Both the position numbers and the translations under genes were made by a program. The notes beneath the pieces were generated by a model. The model ran no database searches, was not told where the DNA came from, and worked only from the letters and a program-made list of their open reading frames with translations. From the NCBI RefSeq assembly GCF_002007645.1, contig NZ_CP019791.1, forward strand, positions 4,146,593 to 4,210,592: a DNA stretch of 64,000 nt, in the 5' to 3' direction. This DNA is from Anaerohalosphaera lusitana (GTDB lineage: Bacteria; Planctomycetota; Phycisphaerae; Sedimentisphaerales; Anaerohalosphaeraceae). This document shows positions 36,913 to 45,874 of this stretch, piece by piece (positions within the stretch are counted from its first letter, which is position 1; the number at the start of each line of letters is the position of its first letter).

Positions 36913-37761
36913 ATGCGAATGCAGATTAACGAACTCACACAAAAGATCATCGCCGAAAAACCGCGTACCATCCTCGTCCTCGGCGCCTGCGACACCGGCA
37001 AAACCACCTTCACCCTCGACCTCGCCAAAAGACTCGTCCAGCACTCCCCCACGGCCATCCTCGACTCCGACACAGGCCAGTCCCACATAGGCCTGCCCTC
37101 CACCATCGCATACGCCAACCTAACCCCCGGCACCACAGACTACCAAAGCCTCACCGCCAACGCCCCCGCGTTCATCGGCGACGTCACCCCAACCGGCCAC
37201 CTCCTCCAGTTCTGCGCCGCCCTGCACAACTGCCTCCGATCCGCCCGCGAGCACGCTCACACCGTCCTCATCGACACTCCCGGCTACATCTCAGACTCAA
37301 CCGCCCGCGCACTTTGGCACGAAACATACCGCCTGATCGCCCCCGACCTCATCATCGCCCTGCAGAAAGAGAACGAACTCGAACACATCCTCGCCTCCCT
37401 GCCCAAAAACGCCCGCATCACCCGCATAATCGCCCCCTCGCACATCCCCGCCAAAACACCCGCTGCCCGCCGGGCATACCGCAGCAACCTCTTCCGACGC
37501 TACTTCAATAACGCCCGCACCTGGACCGTCGACCTCAAAACTACCCCATACCAGTCCCGCTCAAACCTCACCCCACAAAACATCGCGAACCGCGTCCTCG
37601 CCCTGCGAAACTACAACTCCCACGACACCGCCCTCGCCATAGCAAAAGAATACGACCCACGCACCCGCCAGTTAACCATCCTCTCGCCCGCAACCCCGTG
37701 CTCCGACATCGCCGCCCTAATCTTCGGCGACTTCACCCTCGAACCCGCCGCCATCCCCTAA
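36913..37761 (+). CDS. Clp1/Grc3-like P-loop protein (putative polynucleotide 5'-kinase)
   Basis: A 282-residue protein with Walker A VLGACDTGKTT (residues 22-32), the DSDTGQSHIGLPSTI motif that marks Clp1, Grc3/Nol9 and related polynucleotide 5'-hydroxyl kinases, and VLIDTPGYI as a Walker B-like strand. In eukaryotes and archaea this family phosphorylates RNA 5'-OH ends in tRNA splicing and rRNA processing. A bacterial member may act in RNA or DNA repair, but no ligase gene is adjacent. Kinase activity is inferred only. Downstream it meets the DUF72 gene head-on, 13 bp away. Confidence 0.75.
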   Translation: MRMQINELTQKIIAEKPRTILVLGACDTGKTTFTLDLAKRLVQHSPTAILDSDTGQSHIGLPSTIAYANLTPGTTDYQSLTANAPAFIGDVTPTGHLLQFCAALHNCLRSAREHAHTVLIDTPGYISDSTARALWHETYRLIAPDLIIALQKENELEHILASLPKNARITRIIAPSHIPAKTPAARRAYRSNLFRRYFNNARTWTVDLKTTPYQSRSNLTPQNIANRVLALRNYNSHDTALAIAKEYDPRTRQLTILSPATPCSDIAALIFGDFTLEPAAIP

Positions 37762-37774
37762 CTCATTTGAATGA

Positions 37775-38509
37775 TCACATCAGCATATCCCGCAGCGTCA
37801 TAGCGTTCCGCACCGCGTTCCCCTCAACGTCATTATTGAAATAGGCGTACACCGCCTTAATCCCCTTCTTGTGCTTCTTCACCCAGTCCGCCCACTCGCT
37901 AAGCTGCCCATCGGTATACCCGCCGGAATACTCCCCCTGCGTCCCGTGAAACCGCAGATAGATCACATCCCCCGTCCGCTCTTTCGGCGACTCCACGCCT
38001 CCCATATCATGCACACAGAACCCGCACCCGAACTCGTCCAGCACATCCAGCACATCGTCGTCATACCAGCTCGCATGCCGAAACTCGAACACCGTATTAT
38101 GCCCCTTCGGCAGCATCTCACAAAACGCCCTCAGCTTCTCCATCTTCTTGTGCAGATTCGGCGGAAGCTGATACAGCACGGGTCCCATCGTCTTCCCCAA
38201 ATGCCCCATCCGCTCATAAAAATTGTCCAGCGCATCCCCCGGATCGGACAGCTTCTTGATATGGGTAATATAACGGTTCGCCTTCACCGTGTACAAAAAT
38301 CCCTTCGGCGCCTCCTCCGCCCAGTCCTTCACCGTCTTCTCGTCCGGCAGCTTGTAAAAAGAATTGTTCACCTCCACCGTATCAAAGTGCTTCGCAAAAA
38401 AACCGAACCACTCCGACGTCTTCAGCTCCTCGGGATAGAACACCCCCCGCCAGTGCTTATAATGCCACCCGCTCGTCCCAACTCGTATCTCACACTTAGA
38501 TTTACCCAT
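37775..38509 (-). CDS. DUF72 (YecE-like) TIM-barrel protein
   Basis: A 244-residue DUF72 member: RVGTSGWHYKHWRGVFYPE at the start, FDTVEVNNSFYKLP, FLYTVKANRYITHIKKL, GPVLYQLPPN, VFEFRHASWY and YLRFHGTQGEYSGGY. The conserved His, Glu, Arg and Tyr residues line one face of the barrel in family members. The fold suggests a phosphodiesterase or sugar-handling enzyme, yet no activity is established for the family. Single gene between the Clp1-like gene and the IS4 element. Confidence 0.9.
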   Translation of the reverse strand: MGKSKCEIRVGTSGWHYKHWRGVFYPEELKTSEWFGFFAKHFDTVEVNNSFYKLPDEKTVKDWAEEAPKGFLYTVKANRYITHIKKLSDPGDALDNFYERMGHLGKTMGPVLYQLPPNLHKKMEKLRAFCEMLPKGHNTVFEFRHASWYDDDVLDVLDEFGCGFCVHDMGGVESPKERTGDVIYLRFHGTQGEYSGGYTDGQLSEWADWVKKHKKGIKAVYAYFNNDVEGNAVRNAMTLRDMLM

Positions 38510-38840
38510 ACCCCCATCCTAACAACCAACCCAAAACCGTGAACCCAAAAAACCAAAAATTCCAGTTCATCAACATCTGATGACTGCCATCGCAACCACC
38601 ACCCCGCATCAACTCAATATCTGTCATCGCGAGGAGCCTAGCGACATGGCGACCTCAACCGTGAAGATTTCAAAATAGGGACAGTCCCAATCCTGTTCGG
38701 CACGGGGATTGCTCTTTTATGATTTAACGCAGCATTTGACCATTTAGGCTGTATTATAGTCCGGCTGGGGATGTTGGCCAAGTTATTTGTGCGCAGCATT
38801 TACGCCGGCGTATCTGAGGGCAGACGCCGGCCTGGTGGGG
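38510..38840. other. 331-bp region with REP-like repeat and IS4 left end
   Basis: Holds the presumed DUF72 promoter, copy 2 of the dispersed repeat (38621-38661) and, from 38680, the left inverted repeat and non-coding end of the IS4-family element. Confidence 0.55.
38621..38661. repeat. Dispersed REP-like palindromic repeat, copy 2
   Basis: CTGTCATCGCGAGGAGCCTA followed by GCGACATGGCGACCTCAACC. It matches copy 1 at 34134-34174 over about 41 bp, including the 5' AACTC-ATAT flank and the CTCAACCG end. It lies 19 bp from the IS4 end. Confidence 0.6.
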
Positions 38841-40028
38841 CTAATCCTGTGGTCTGAGCCGGCCTATATGGGCCAGCAGTTCCTCTTCGTCGGCCATGCC
38901 GGTGAAGTACCAGCAGAGCATTTCATAGGTTCGGATCGTCGGTTTTTTGCCGGTCCAAAGTGAGATCAGCATGCATGCGATGATTGCCGCATAGGTTTGC
39001 AGTTCGATACCATTGTGGCAATAGCTCAGAAGGTGCCTGCAGCCAAGAACATGCTTGAAGAAGCGGAAGAATATTTCAATCGTCCACCGTTGCTTGAAGA
39101 TCAGGGCGATAACGTCGGCATCGAGATCAAGTCGGTCGGTGGCTACCAGCAACGTCTGGCCCTGTTCGGGCCCGCCTCGTCCTGTCTTGGCACGCTTGAT
39201 ATGAGGCGTACATTTGATCGCGACCAGTCGAACCGGTGATGAGAGTTTTTGCTTCATTCTCAGGTTAGAGCCGAGACGGACGGTGCGGTCGAACAATACA
39301 CTTGCATTTCTGGCATCTTCGCTGAGACTGTGCTCTTCGAGGGTTTCGTAGGCCGCATCATCATGCAGCCGACACACGAACGAACTGCCGGCATCGATGA
39401 TTTGCTGGAACAACGCATAACTGGCGTATCCGCGGTCTTGAACGTATATACGGCCTTTTTCGAGATTGCCGGCAAGCGTCCGCCGTTCGTCTTCTTTACC
39501 TTCGGTGATGGTCAGTTTTAGCGGAACGTGCTTTTCCAAATCGAATTGGGCGTGGGCCTTGACCGCGTTCTTGTCGGTCTTCCAGAAGGCCCATGTCATC
39601 TTCGACAGAGCCGGGATTACCGTGCCGTCAACAGCCGTCAGTATCCCGGATAGGTCATTGAGTTTGCTGTTGAGGGAAACAGGGCCAAGCTTTGCTGCAA
39701 GGTCGTCAACAATCTCCTGCATTAGCTGGCTGTCGAAAACCCGGGCTGCTTCTGAAAGACTGCCCAGCGAAGTACGAGGACAGCCAAGCTTGCGTTGAAC
39801 CTTTTTGAGCTCACTGGCCTGCTGAACAGCCCGCAGTGAGGTGCAGATCGGGTTGAACATATAGAGCAGCAATAAGGACATGTACTGGTCCATGTGCAGC
39901 AGCCGATTGCCCGCCCGGTCATTCTCGCAGCCGGCCTCATGCAGCGATTCAAGCATCCCGGAGATGGACTTGAAATACTTAAAACCAGCAAGCTGATGCT
40001 CTTTGATTTTTTTACGCTTGGCCGTCAT
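38841..40028 (-). CDS. IS4-family transposase
   Basis: About 395 residues from ATG 40028 (an upstream in-frame start lies at 40064). A helical N-terminal domain (LHMDQYMSLLLLYMFNP) precedes an RNase H-like DDE core with TAVDGTVIPAL (first Asp), YVQDRGYASYALFQ (second Asp) and the IS4-type YREK-like helix QRWTIEIFFRFFKHVLGC (Glu). The frame is intact, so the enzyme may be active, although the nested insertion lies between its start and the IS right end. Base composition is less C-skewed than the flanking chromosome. Confidence 0.9.
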   Translation of the reverse strand: MTAKRKKIKEHQLAGFKYFKSISGMLESLHEAGCENDRAGNRLLHMDQYMSLLLLYMFNPICTSLRAVQQASELKKVQRKLGCPRTSLGSLSEAARVFDSQLMQEIVDDLAAKLGPVSLNSKLNDLSGILTAVDGTVIPALSKMTWAFWKTDKNAVKAHAQFDLEKHVPLKLTITEGKEDERRTLAGNLEKGRIYVQDRGYASYALFQQIIDAGSSFVCRLHDDAAYETLEEHSLSEDARNASVLFDRTVRLGSNLRMKQKLSSPVRLVAIKCTPHIKRAKTGRGGPEQGQTLLVATDRLDLDADVIALIFKQRWTIEIFFRFFKHVLGCRHLLSYCHNGIELQTYAAIIACMLISLWTGKKPTIRTYEMLCWYFTGMADEEELLAHIGRLRPQD

Positions 40029-40093
40029 AAACGCCATTACAACAAAGCATAAGCGATGGCGCAAGACCTAAATACGAGAAAAGTAAAAAATTA

Positions 40094-40843
40094 GGTTCAA
40101 GGGAAGATAACTTGACTATAGATGGCGTTAAGTTATTATCCCACAATGATTAACAAGTACAAAAAGCGTTCAAAAATTTCGGAGGCCAAATTCCGGCAGA
40201 TCGTAAAGCTGTTCGCCCTGGATATCGAGGCCACCAAAATTGCTGAGCTGACTGGTCTTTCGAGAAAGACCATCAACACGATTCTTTACAAAATTCGAAT
40301 ACGGATCGCCGAATACTGTCAGCAGCAAAGTCCGTTTGACGTCGGCGAGATTGAGATCGACGAAAGCTATTTCGGAGCCCGAAGGGTGCGTGGCGTTCGA
40401 GGCCGTGGTGCTAAGGGCAAGCACATTGTCTTCGGCCTGATAAAACGCGGCGGTAAGGTCTACACGCAGGTGGTCAGAAACTGCTCTAAAAGCACGCTGA
40501 TGCCCATTATAAAGCAAAAGGTTGATAAGGATTCGATCGTGTACACCGATGGTTTCAAAACCTATGACGGCCTGGTTGACTTTGGCTACAAGAAGCACTA
40601 TCGCGTCAAACATGGAGAGAACGAATTTGCTGAAGGTCACAATCACATTAACGGAATTGAGAACTTCTGGGCGATTGCCAAAGGTCGGCTCAACAAGTTT
40701 CGAGGAATCAGCAAAGGTACCTTTGCTCTGCACCTGAAAGAATGTGAATTTAGATTTAACCATCGACACGATGACCTGTACAAGTTACTGTTAAAAATAC
40801 TCAGAAAGAACCCAATTTAATCCAAGTTATCTTCCCTTGAACC
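40094..40843 (+). mobile_element. IS1595-family insertion sequence inside the IS4 element
   Basis: A 750-bp element with perfect 21-bp inverted repeats at 40094-40114 and 40823-40843 (outer end GGTTCAAGGGAAGATAAC). It is flanked by the exact 8-bp direct repeat AAAAATTA (40086-40093 and 40844-40851), the duplication size expected for IS1595. Intact ends, intact duplication and intact transposase indicate a recent insertion. Confidence 0.93.
40122..40820 (+). CDS. IS1595-family transposase
   Basis: A 232-residue transposase (possibly 223 from ATG 40146, MINKYKKRS). A helix-turn-helix (ATKIAELTGLSRKTINTILY) precedes the ISXO2-like DDE domain: IEIDESYFGARR, IVYTDGFKTYDG and HINGIENFWAIAKGRLNKFRG. 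The reading frame is complete and nearly fills the element between its inverted repeats. It encodes no accessory gene. Confidence 0.92.
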   Translation: MALSYYPTMINKYKKRSKISEAKFRQIVKLFALDIEATKIAELTGLSRKTINTILYKIRIRIAEYCQQQSPFDVGEIEIDESYFGARRVRGVRGRGAKGKHIVFGLIKRGGKVYTQVVRNCSKSTLMPIIKQKVDKDSIVYTDGFKTYDGLVDFGYKKHYRVKHGENEFAEGHNHINGIENFWAIAKGRLNKFRGISKGTFALHLKECEFRFNHRHDDLYKLLLKILRKNPI

Positions 40844-41091
40844 AAAAATTATATACAAATCACGTGCCGAACAGGATTGTGACTGTCACCCATTTTCACC
40901 CAACTGTCGCCTCGAAAACCAAACGCCAACCGCACCCATCAACAATAACAGCACCAGACCCATCAAACTCACCAGTAAAGAAACGCGAGCGTCGACCAAG
41001 ACGCGAGTCCCTACCTAACGCCAGCCGAAACTCCCTAACGCCCCAACCACCCCCTTGCAATCTCCAGCCGAACTAACTACAATCCACACCC

Positions 41092-41901
41092 ATGACCAAA
41101 ACCAGACAGCAAAATCTGACCGACTGCCACCTCCACCTCCAGGCCTTCACCGACGACCTGGACGCGGTACTCGACCGCGCCCGCGCCGCCGGCGTCAGCC
41201 GTTACATCTGCAACGCAACCCAACCCAGCGACTGGCCCGCCGTCAAACAGCTCGCTGCAACCCATCCAGACATGATCCCCGCCTTCGGCCTGCACCCGCA
41301 CTTCGTCACCGACCAGCCCGAAAACTGGCTCGACCGCCTCGAACAGTACCTCACCGCAACCCCCTCCGCCGCCGTAGGCGAAATAGGCCTCGACCGCCAC
41401 TTCACCAGAGAAACGTTCCAAGCCCAGCGAACCGCCTTCATCGCCCAGCTCGACCTCGCCCGCAAACTCGACCGCCCCGCTATGATCCACTGCCTCCGCG
41501 CCGACGGTCCAATGATCGACATCCTCACCGACCAGCCCAAGCAGCCCCGCCCCATCCTTATGCACGCATACTCCGCCTCCGCCGAAATGCTCCCCCGCTT
41601 CGCCCGCCTCGCCGCATACTTCTCCTTCGGCGGCGCAGCAATCCGTCAGAACGCCAAAAACGCGCACCACGCCCTAACCGCCGTCCCAGACGACCGACTC
41701 CTCATCGAAACCGACTCCCCCGATATGACACCGCCCAAAAAGTATCAATCCGCAGACATCCCAAACCCCGACCGAAACGAACCGGCCAACCTGCCGCACA
41801 TCCTCACCCGCATCGCCGAAATACGAAATACCGACCCCGAAAAATTAACTGAACAAATCGCCCGCAACACCGAAAAGTTCCTTGCAAGTCTCAAACCCTG
41901 A
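41092..41901 (+). CDS. TatD-family metal-dependent hydrolase
   Basis: A 269-residue TIM-barrel hydrolase with the TatD metal sites: TDCHLHL at the start, FGLHPHF, GEIGLDRHF (bridging Glu), MIHCLRA, LMHAYSAS and LIETDSPDM. TatD enzymes degrade DNA 3' ends and take part in oxidative DNA repair; some members act on D-tyrosyl-tRNA or other phosphodiesters. It lies 38 bp before TcdA on the same strand, and the two may be co-transcribed. Codons are very C-rich. Confidence 0.9.
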   Translation: MTKTRQQNLTDCHLHLQAFTDDLDAVLDRARAAGVSRYICNATQPSDWPAVKQLAATHPDMIPAFGLHPHFVTDQPENWLDRLEQYLTATPSAAVGEIGLDRHFTRETFQAQRTAFIAQLDLARKLDRPAMIHCLRADGPMIDILTDQPKQPRPILMHAYSASAEMLPRFARLAAYFSFGGAAIRQNAKNAHHALTAVPDDRLLIETDSPDMTPPKKYQSADIPNPDRNEPANLPHILTRIAEIRNTDPEKLTEQIARNTEKFLASLKP

Positions 41902-41939
41902 ACCATAAACAAATTTTCACCCTCAACCCCCCAATTAGT

Positions 41940-42737
41940 ATGACCCAACAAAATTTCCACAAACGATTCGCACGAACCGCACGCCTCGTCGGACCCGAAG
42001 GCGTCAAACGCCTCTCCTCAGCCCATGTCGCCGTCATAGGCCTCGGAGCCGTCGGCAGCTATGCGGTCGAGGCCCTCACCCGTGCAGGCGTCGGCAATCT
42101 CACCCTCGTAGACTTCGACCAGATCACCCACAGCAACATGAACCGCCAGCTCTACGCCCTCGAATCCACACTCGGCCAACCCAAATCCGAGATCGCCCGC
42201 CGCCGCGTCCTCGACATCAACCCCGACTGCAATGTCCGCGCCCTGCACACCTTCATCCACCACGATACCGTCCGCTCCGTACTCGAACCGCGTCCGGACA
42301 TCGTCATCGACGCCATCGACTCACTAAACCCCAAGGTCGAACTGCTCACCGCCCTGCACGAACTCGCCATCCCCACCGTCACCAGCATGGGAGCGGCCCT
42401 GCGCACCGATCCTTCCGCGATCCGCGTCGCCAAACTCAAAAAATCCTACAACTGCCCCCTCGCCCGCCTCGTCCGCAAACGCCTCCGCCGCCGCAACATC
42501 CCCCTCGACTTCACCTGCGTCTACTCCACCGAAACCACCGACAACCTCCCCGACCACGCAATAGGCTCGGACCGAGCCGACGAACACGACCACTCATTCC
42601 GCGGCCGACAACGATCCACCCTCGGCTCACTGCCCACCATAACAGGCATCTTCGGCCTCACCGCCGCAAACACCGCTATAAAGATGCTTGCCGGGGAAAC
42701 GGCACAGCGGGAACCAAAGGCCCGAAAAACAGGCTGA
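41940..42737 (+). CDS. tcdA: tRNA threonylcarbamoyladenosine dehydratase
   Basis: A 265-residue ThiF/E1-like enzyme that activates the carboxylate of t6A37 with ATP to form the cyclic ct6A modification in ANN-decoding tRNAs. It shows the family order: RFARTARLVGPEGVKRLSSA, the ATP loop VIGLGAVGSYAVEALTRAG, DFDQITHSNMNRQLYAL, IDAIDSLNPKVELL, and GSLPTITGIFGL. Length fits TcdA/CsdL. It converges on the bestrophin-like gene 13 bp away without an obvious terminator. Confidence 0.93.
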   Translation: MTQQNFHKRFARTARLVGPEGVKRLSSAHVAVIGLGAVGSYAVEALTRAGVGNLTLVDFDQITHSNMNRQLYALESTLGQPKSEIARRRVLDINPDCNVRALHTFIHHDTVRSVLEPRPDIVIDAIDSLNPKVELLTALHELAIPTVTSMGAALRTDPSAIRVAKLKKSYNCPLARLVRKRLRRRNIPLDFTCVYSTETTDNLPDHAIGSDRADEHDHSFRGRQRSTLGSLPTITGIFGLTAANTAIKMLAGETAQREPKARKTG

Positions 42738-42750
42738 AGGTCCAGCTCAT

Positions 42751-43551
42751 CTATTCTTTCAACTGCATTGTCTTTTGAAGCTCCAGCATAGGACCTTGAT
42801 TTACAACCATTGTACCTGTCGATGTCCGGTCGAGGTCCACAACGAGCAGTAGAATAGCGGAAAAAGTAAGTGCTACCGCAATTACTATCAAAGTACTGCC
42901 CCTGCCGGAAAGCCCCATCTGGTAGCCAACTGCCAACATTGAGAGAATCATTGCCACATAAATTATGTACCAGACAATTGCCTGGAAACGGTACCTTGTC
43001 ACAACCACTCTGCTGGTATGCAGATCAAACAATTCGTTTAATGAACTTATAAACACCGCTTCAACAGGTGACTTATTGTCTGCCTCCACCATTTTTTTTG
43101 TCTGAAGCCACATCAAATCCTGCAACTGTTCAGATCTTGCAATCAACTGCTTCATCTTTTCCGGATCTGCTCGGACTGCCTCATCTGCCACCAGCGTCCG
43201 AATATCCACATATTTTTCGAGGAGTTTTTTAATTTCGCGGCCGTATGGATCTTCAAGCAAATGAGTACGAAGGTAGGCAGTCCCTATGGCATTGACTTCA
43301 TCCAGAAGAAGCTGTTTGCGCGTTTCCAGACGTTCGTTCGAGAGGGCAAATGCGAACGCGATCAGGAAACCTACCATCGCCAGTGTGGCGCCGACAGCTG
43401 GACCTACCGAACTGTCAGGCTCATGTTCTGGCCGTTTAGCCTTGAATCTTCCCCAAAAAACACCTGTTGACAGTGCCAGCAGAACAAGAATAAATGTGGC
43501 TGCAAACAGCCATGGCAATGACAGATAATCCAGGAAGCTGACCTTTTCCAT
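42751..43551 (-). CDS. Bestrophin-like (DUF4239) membrane protein
   Basis: A 266-residue inner-membrane protein of the bestrophin-like/DUF4239 group, related to anion channels. ATG 43551 has GGAGA 7 nt upstream. Hydrophobic helices: near the start (LPWLFAATFILVLLALSTGV), VGATLAMVGFLIAFAFALS, then a cytosolic helical stretch (about 80-185), and two more helices (AIVWYIIYVAMILSMLAVGY; STLIVIAVALTFSAILLLVV). The end DLDRTSTGTMVVNQGPMLEL is typical of this group. Channel function is inferred from family only. It follows the beta-barrel gene on the same strand. Confidence 0.8.
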   Translation of the reverse strand: MEKVSFLDYLSLPWLFAATFILVLLALSTGVFWGRFKAKRPEHEPDSSVGPAVGATLAMVGFLIAFAFALSNERLETRKQLLLDEVNAIGTAYLRTHLLEDPYGREIKKLLEKYVDIRTLVADEAVRADPEKMKQLIARSEQLQDLMWLQTKKMVEADNKSPVEAVFISSLNELFDLHTSRVVVTRYRFQAIVWYIIYVAMILSMLAVGYQMGLSGRGSTLIVIAVALTFSAILLLVVDLDRTSTGTMVVNQGPMLELQKTMQLKE

Positions 43552-43657
43552 GGTTTCTCCAACTTGCACGGATGAAATCTGTTTCTAATGCGATCTTATT
43601 TCTGCACCAGTCTTTCCATCTTTTACCCATACCTGCAAATAAACACGGACAGAGCCA

Positions 43658-44470
43658 TCAGAACCTGACTGCCAACCCCAAAATTGGTCCCTTAAACCTT
43701 GTATCGAGGCCGAATTTTTCAGTACCGCTGCCGTTACTGTAATCCATATCAAAAATGCGATAGCCAAACCTCACACTTGTCGTCTCGCAAAGCTCATAAT
43801 CGATCCCTGCAAGTATGTTCCACGTCAGCTTTGAGGCTTCACCAACACTGAAACCGCCTATATCACCACGACAGAGAAAAGCTATATTTCTGCCCCATTC
43901 CCAGCGTAATCGCCCTCCCACCAGCGGCTCAACCCACTCGCCCCGCCTCTCAAAACTACCGCCGGAAACGACATCAGCAAGAGGGCCTGATGTCACGATA
44001 TCCAGTTCACCTTTGATATTCTGATATCTGCCCCCAGCCAGCAGATCCACATCAAATCCGGCAGCTGTGCCATCCCCCCCGTCTGATTCGATCAGATGAT
44101 ACCCCAGACCGAACTCAAGGATCGTCCAGTCAATATCCACATCACCCGACACCAGAGCACCCGGCGTTGTGAAATCACTCTCCAGATCCAGGTACAGGCC
44201 GTCAACAAACCATCCCCACCTCTCTCGCCATCCTTCGATGCGCCCCATCAAGCCTATATTTAGATTGTCCCAGATATCGCTGAAATTCGCATCTACATCA
44301 CCCGTCCGGCCTCGAAGCGTCATATCACCTTCCACCTCTGCCGCCCAAAAATAGGGAGTAAACTCAAAATCCCATCCACCTAAATCAACCTCTTCCTGTG
44401 CCCCTTGTGCCATCGCAAATGGAACAACGGAAACCAGTGTAATCGCTGTAAATATCCTCAAAAGAATCAC
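43658..44470 (-). CDS. Outer-membrane beta-barrel protein
   Basis: A 270-residue protein with a signal peptide (ILLRIFTAITLVSVVPFAMA) and about ten amphipathic strands (FEFTPYFWAAEVEG, WGWFVDGLYLDLES, LEFGLGYHLIE, LLAGGRYQNIKGEL), ending with FRF-like aromatic residue GLAVRF, the usual barrel assembly signal. A small outer-membrane porin or structural barrel is likely; no specific family is recognised. The next gene on the strand is the bestrophin-like protein, 106 bp on. Confidence 0.7.
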   Translation of the reverse strand: MILLRIFTAITLVSVVPFAMAQGAQEEVDLGGWDFEFTPYFWAAEVEGDMTLRGRTGDVDANFSDIWDNLNIGLMGRIEGWRERWGWFVDGLYLDLESDFTTPGALVSGDVDIDWTILEFGLGYHLIESDGGDGTAAGFDVDLLAGGRYQNIKGELDIVTSGPLADVVSGGSFERRGEWVEPLVGGRLRWEWGRNIAFLCRGDIGGFSVGEASKLTWNILAGIDYELCETTSVRFGYRIFDMDYSNGSGTEKFGLDTRFKGPILGLAVRF

Positions 44471-44806
44471 GGCATCTCCTTTTATCTTTATTTAGAGTTT
44501 GTTTGCACCTCAAATGCTAATCGCTAAGTTGAATACTTCAGCGCATGCAGAACATTTTAAAGCAAACAGTATATTTGACCATAGGGCCCGCCAAACATTC
44601 TTGTATAAGGGTATCACGAATATAGTTCCCACCCGTGCTCTTATACACAGTGGAGCCTTCTGAACAACTCGTTAGTTTACGTTTAGTCCCATGATTTTTG
44701 CGATTTTAATATTTTCGTTGCTTGCTTTAGCTCTTTTACAATTTAATTCAGCCTATTTTATGCTGCCGAGCAGGCCGTTTGGCCCGGTCGGCGCGCACCG
44801 GTGGCG
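44471..44806. other. 336-bp region with IS5 left end
   Basis: Holds the beta-barrel gene's upstream region and, from 44653, the left end of the IS5-family element. No further feature recognised. Confidence 0.5.
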
Positions 44807-45874
44807 CTAAGCCCTCGCTTTGTGCAGGCTGAAGCTCCTCTTGAAGTTGTACGCAACGGCATGCATCGCAAAGTCCAGGCGGTTGCGTTCCAGCCCGCGG
44901 TAACGAACCTTACCATAGCCTGCGTTCTTCATCCACGCGAACGGATGCTCGACCACCGCACGCACTCGCGAGATGATCCGGTTGATAATCTGCCGCAGCT
45001 CATTGAGTTCTGCTTGCCCCCGCTTTCGCCGATGAACGATGCCCGCCAGCACGCCTTTTTCCCCAAGCCGCTCCTCGCGTTCAGCACTCATATAAGCGCT
45101 ATCGGCCCACACGCTTTGCGTTTCATTTTCAATCAGCTCGTCAATAAACTTAGAGTCATGATGCCTCGCCGAGCTGAAGCGATAATCCTTCACCATGCCG
45201 TTCGTATCGGTCGCGATATGAGCTTTATACCCATGATAAGAGCGACCGTTCTTTTTCGTGAAACCGGCCTCTGCGTCCCGTGTATTGCTTCCGTCGGCCC
45301 TTTTGCGTCCGCGAGGGGCTTCGACGATAGTCGCATCGACACAAGTTCCTTCGGCAAGGATAACGCCGCGAGTAGATAGTATTTCCAGAGTTTTCTCAAA
45401 CAGCGTACGGTCATGGCGGTGCTCGCGAAGACGTTTGCGGAAGCGAACGAACGTAGTCTCATCCGGCGTGTTGTCATCCATGCTCAGGCCTACGAACCGG
45501 CGGAACGAAAGACGGTCCAGCAGCATCTCTTCGAGCATGGGATCGGAGAGATTGAACCACTTCTGCAGCATGATACATTTGACCATCATTATTACCGGCC
45601 AGTTGCTCGCACCGCCTTTGCTCGTGTTGTTGGAGTACATGTCTTTGAGCGGCTTAGCAAGCTCGTCCCACGGGATATATTTGTCGCACTTGGCAAAAAA
45701 CTTCGCAGTGCGTCTGCCGCCAAGTTCGCTGATTACGTTGTCGAGAAAAGTAGGCTGATTTCTGCTGCGTTCCATGAATGCCTCCATGCAGTAAAGATGT
45801 TATTTCAATGCAGACATTTTAAACGATTACAAAATCCGTGTCGCGCGAAAAATGGCAAGTTTTTCAGAGGCCTC
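44653..45874 (-). mobile_element. IS5-family insertion sequence
   Basis: About 1.22 kb. The ends GAGCCTTCTGAACAACTCG (44653-44671) and, reverse-complemented, GAGGCCTCTGAAAAACTTG (45856-45874) match at 15 of 19 positions. Both are flanked by AGTG (44649-44652 and 45875-45878), a plausible 4-bp target duplication. The divergence between the two ends means the boundary call is less certain than for the neighbouring elements. Confidence 0.65.
44807..45787 (-). CDS. IS5-family transposase
   Basis: A 326-residue transposase of the IS5/IS1182 type: N-terminal domain with PVIMMVKCIMLQKWFNLSDP and FRRFVGLSMDDNTPDETTFV, then DDE core with AEGTCVDATIVEAPRG (first Asp), SVWADSAYMSAERE (second Asp), and ISRVRAVVEHPFAWMKNAGY (Glu). 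The reading frame is complete, with no programmed frameshift needed. M5 (ATG 45775) is an alternative start. No passenger gene. Confidence 0.92.
   Translation of the reverse strand: MEAFMERSRNQPTFLDNVISELGGRRTAKFFAKCDKYIPWDELAKPLKDMYSNNTSKGGASNWPVIMMVKCIMLQKWFNLSDPMLEEMLLDRLSFRRFVGLSMDDNTPDETTFVRFRKRLREHRHDRTLFEKTLEILSTRGVILAEGTCVDATIVEAPRGRKRADGSNTRDAEAGFTKKNGRSYHGYKAHIATDTNGMVKDYRFSSARHHDSKFIDELIENETQSVWADSAYMSAEREERLGEKGVLAGIVHRRKRGQAELNELRQIINRIISRVRAVVEHPFAWMKNAGYGKVRYRGLERNRLDFAMHAVAYNFKRSFSLHKARA

Larger units (their letters stand above)
38680..40887 (-). mobile_element. IS4-family insertion sequence, interrupted by an IS1595-family element
   Basis: Inverted repeats of about 25 bp at 38680-38704 and 40863-40887 share CAATCCTGTTCGGCACG and GACAGTC, with one mismatch between them and another at the inner edge. 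The element encloses an IS4-type transposase on the minus strand. Removing the 758-bp IS1595 insertion and its duplicated bases leaves about 1.45 kb, the normal size for IS4. I do not see a direct repeat at the outer edges, so its target duplication is lost or the ends are slightly misplaced. Confidence 0.75.

Noticed and set aside
40888-41010. Minus-strand short frame ending in a hydrophobic helix plus RR, resembling a PEP-CTERM tail
   Set aside because: Only about 37 codons after an in-frame stop, no PEP motif and no signal. Its stop overlaps the IS4 end, so it may be a gene remnant, but that cannot be shown.
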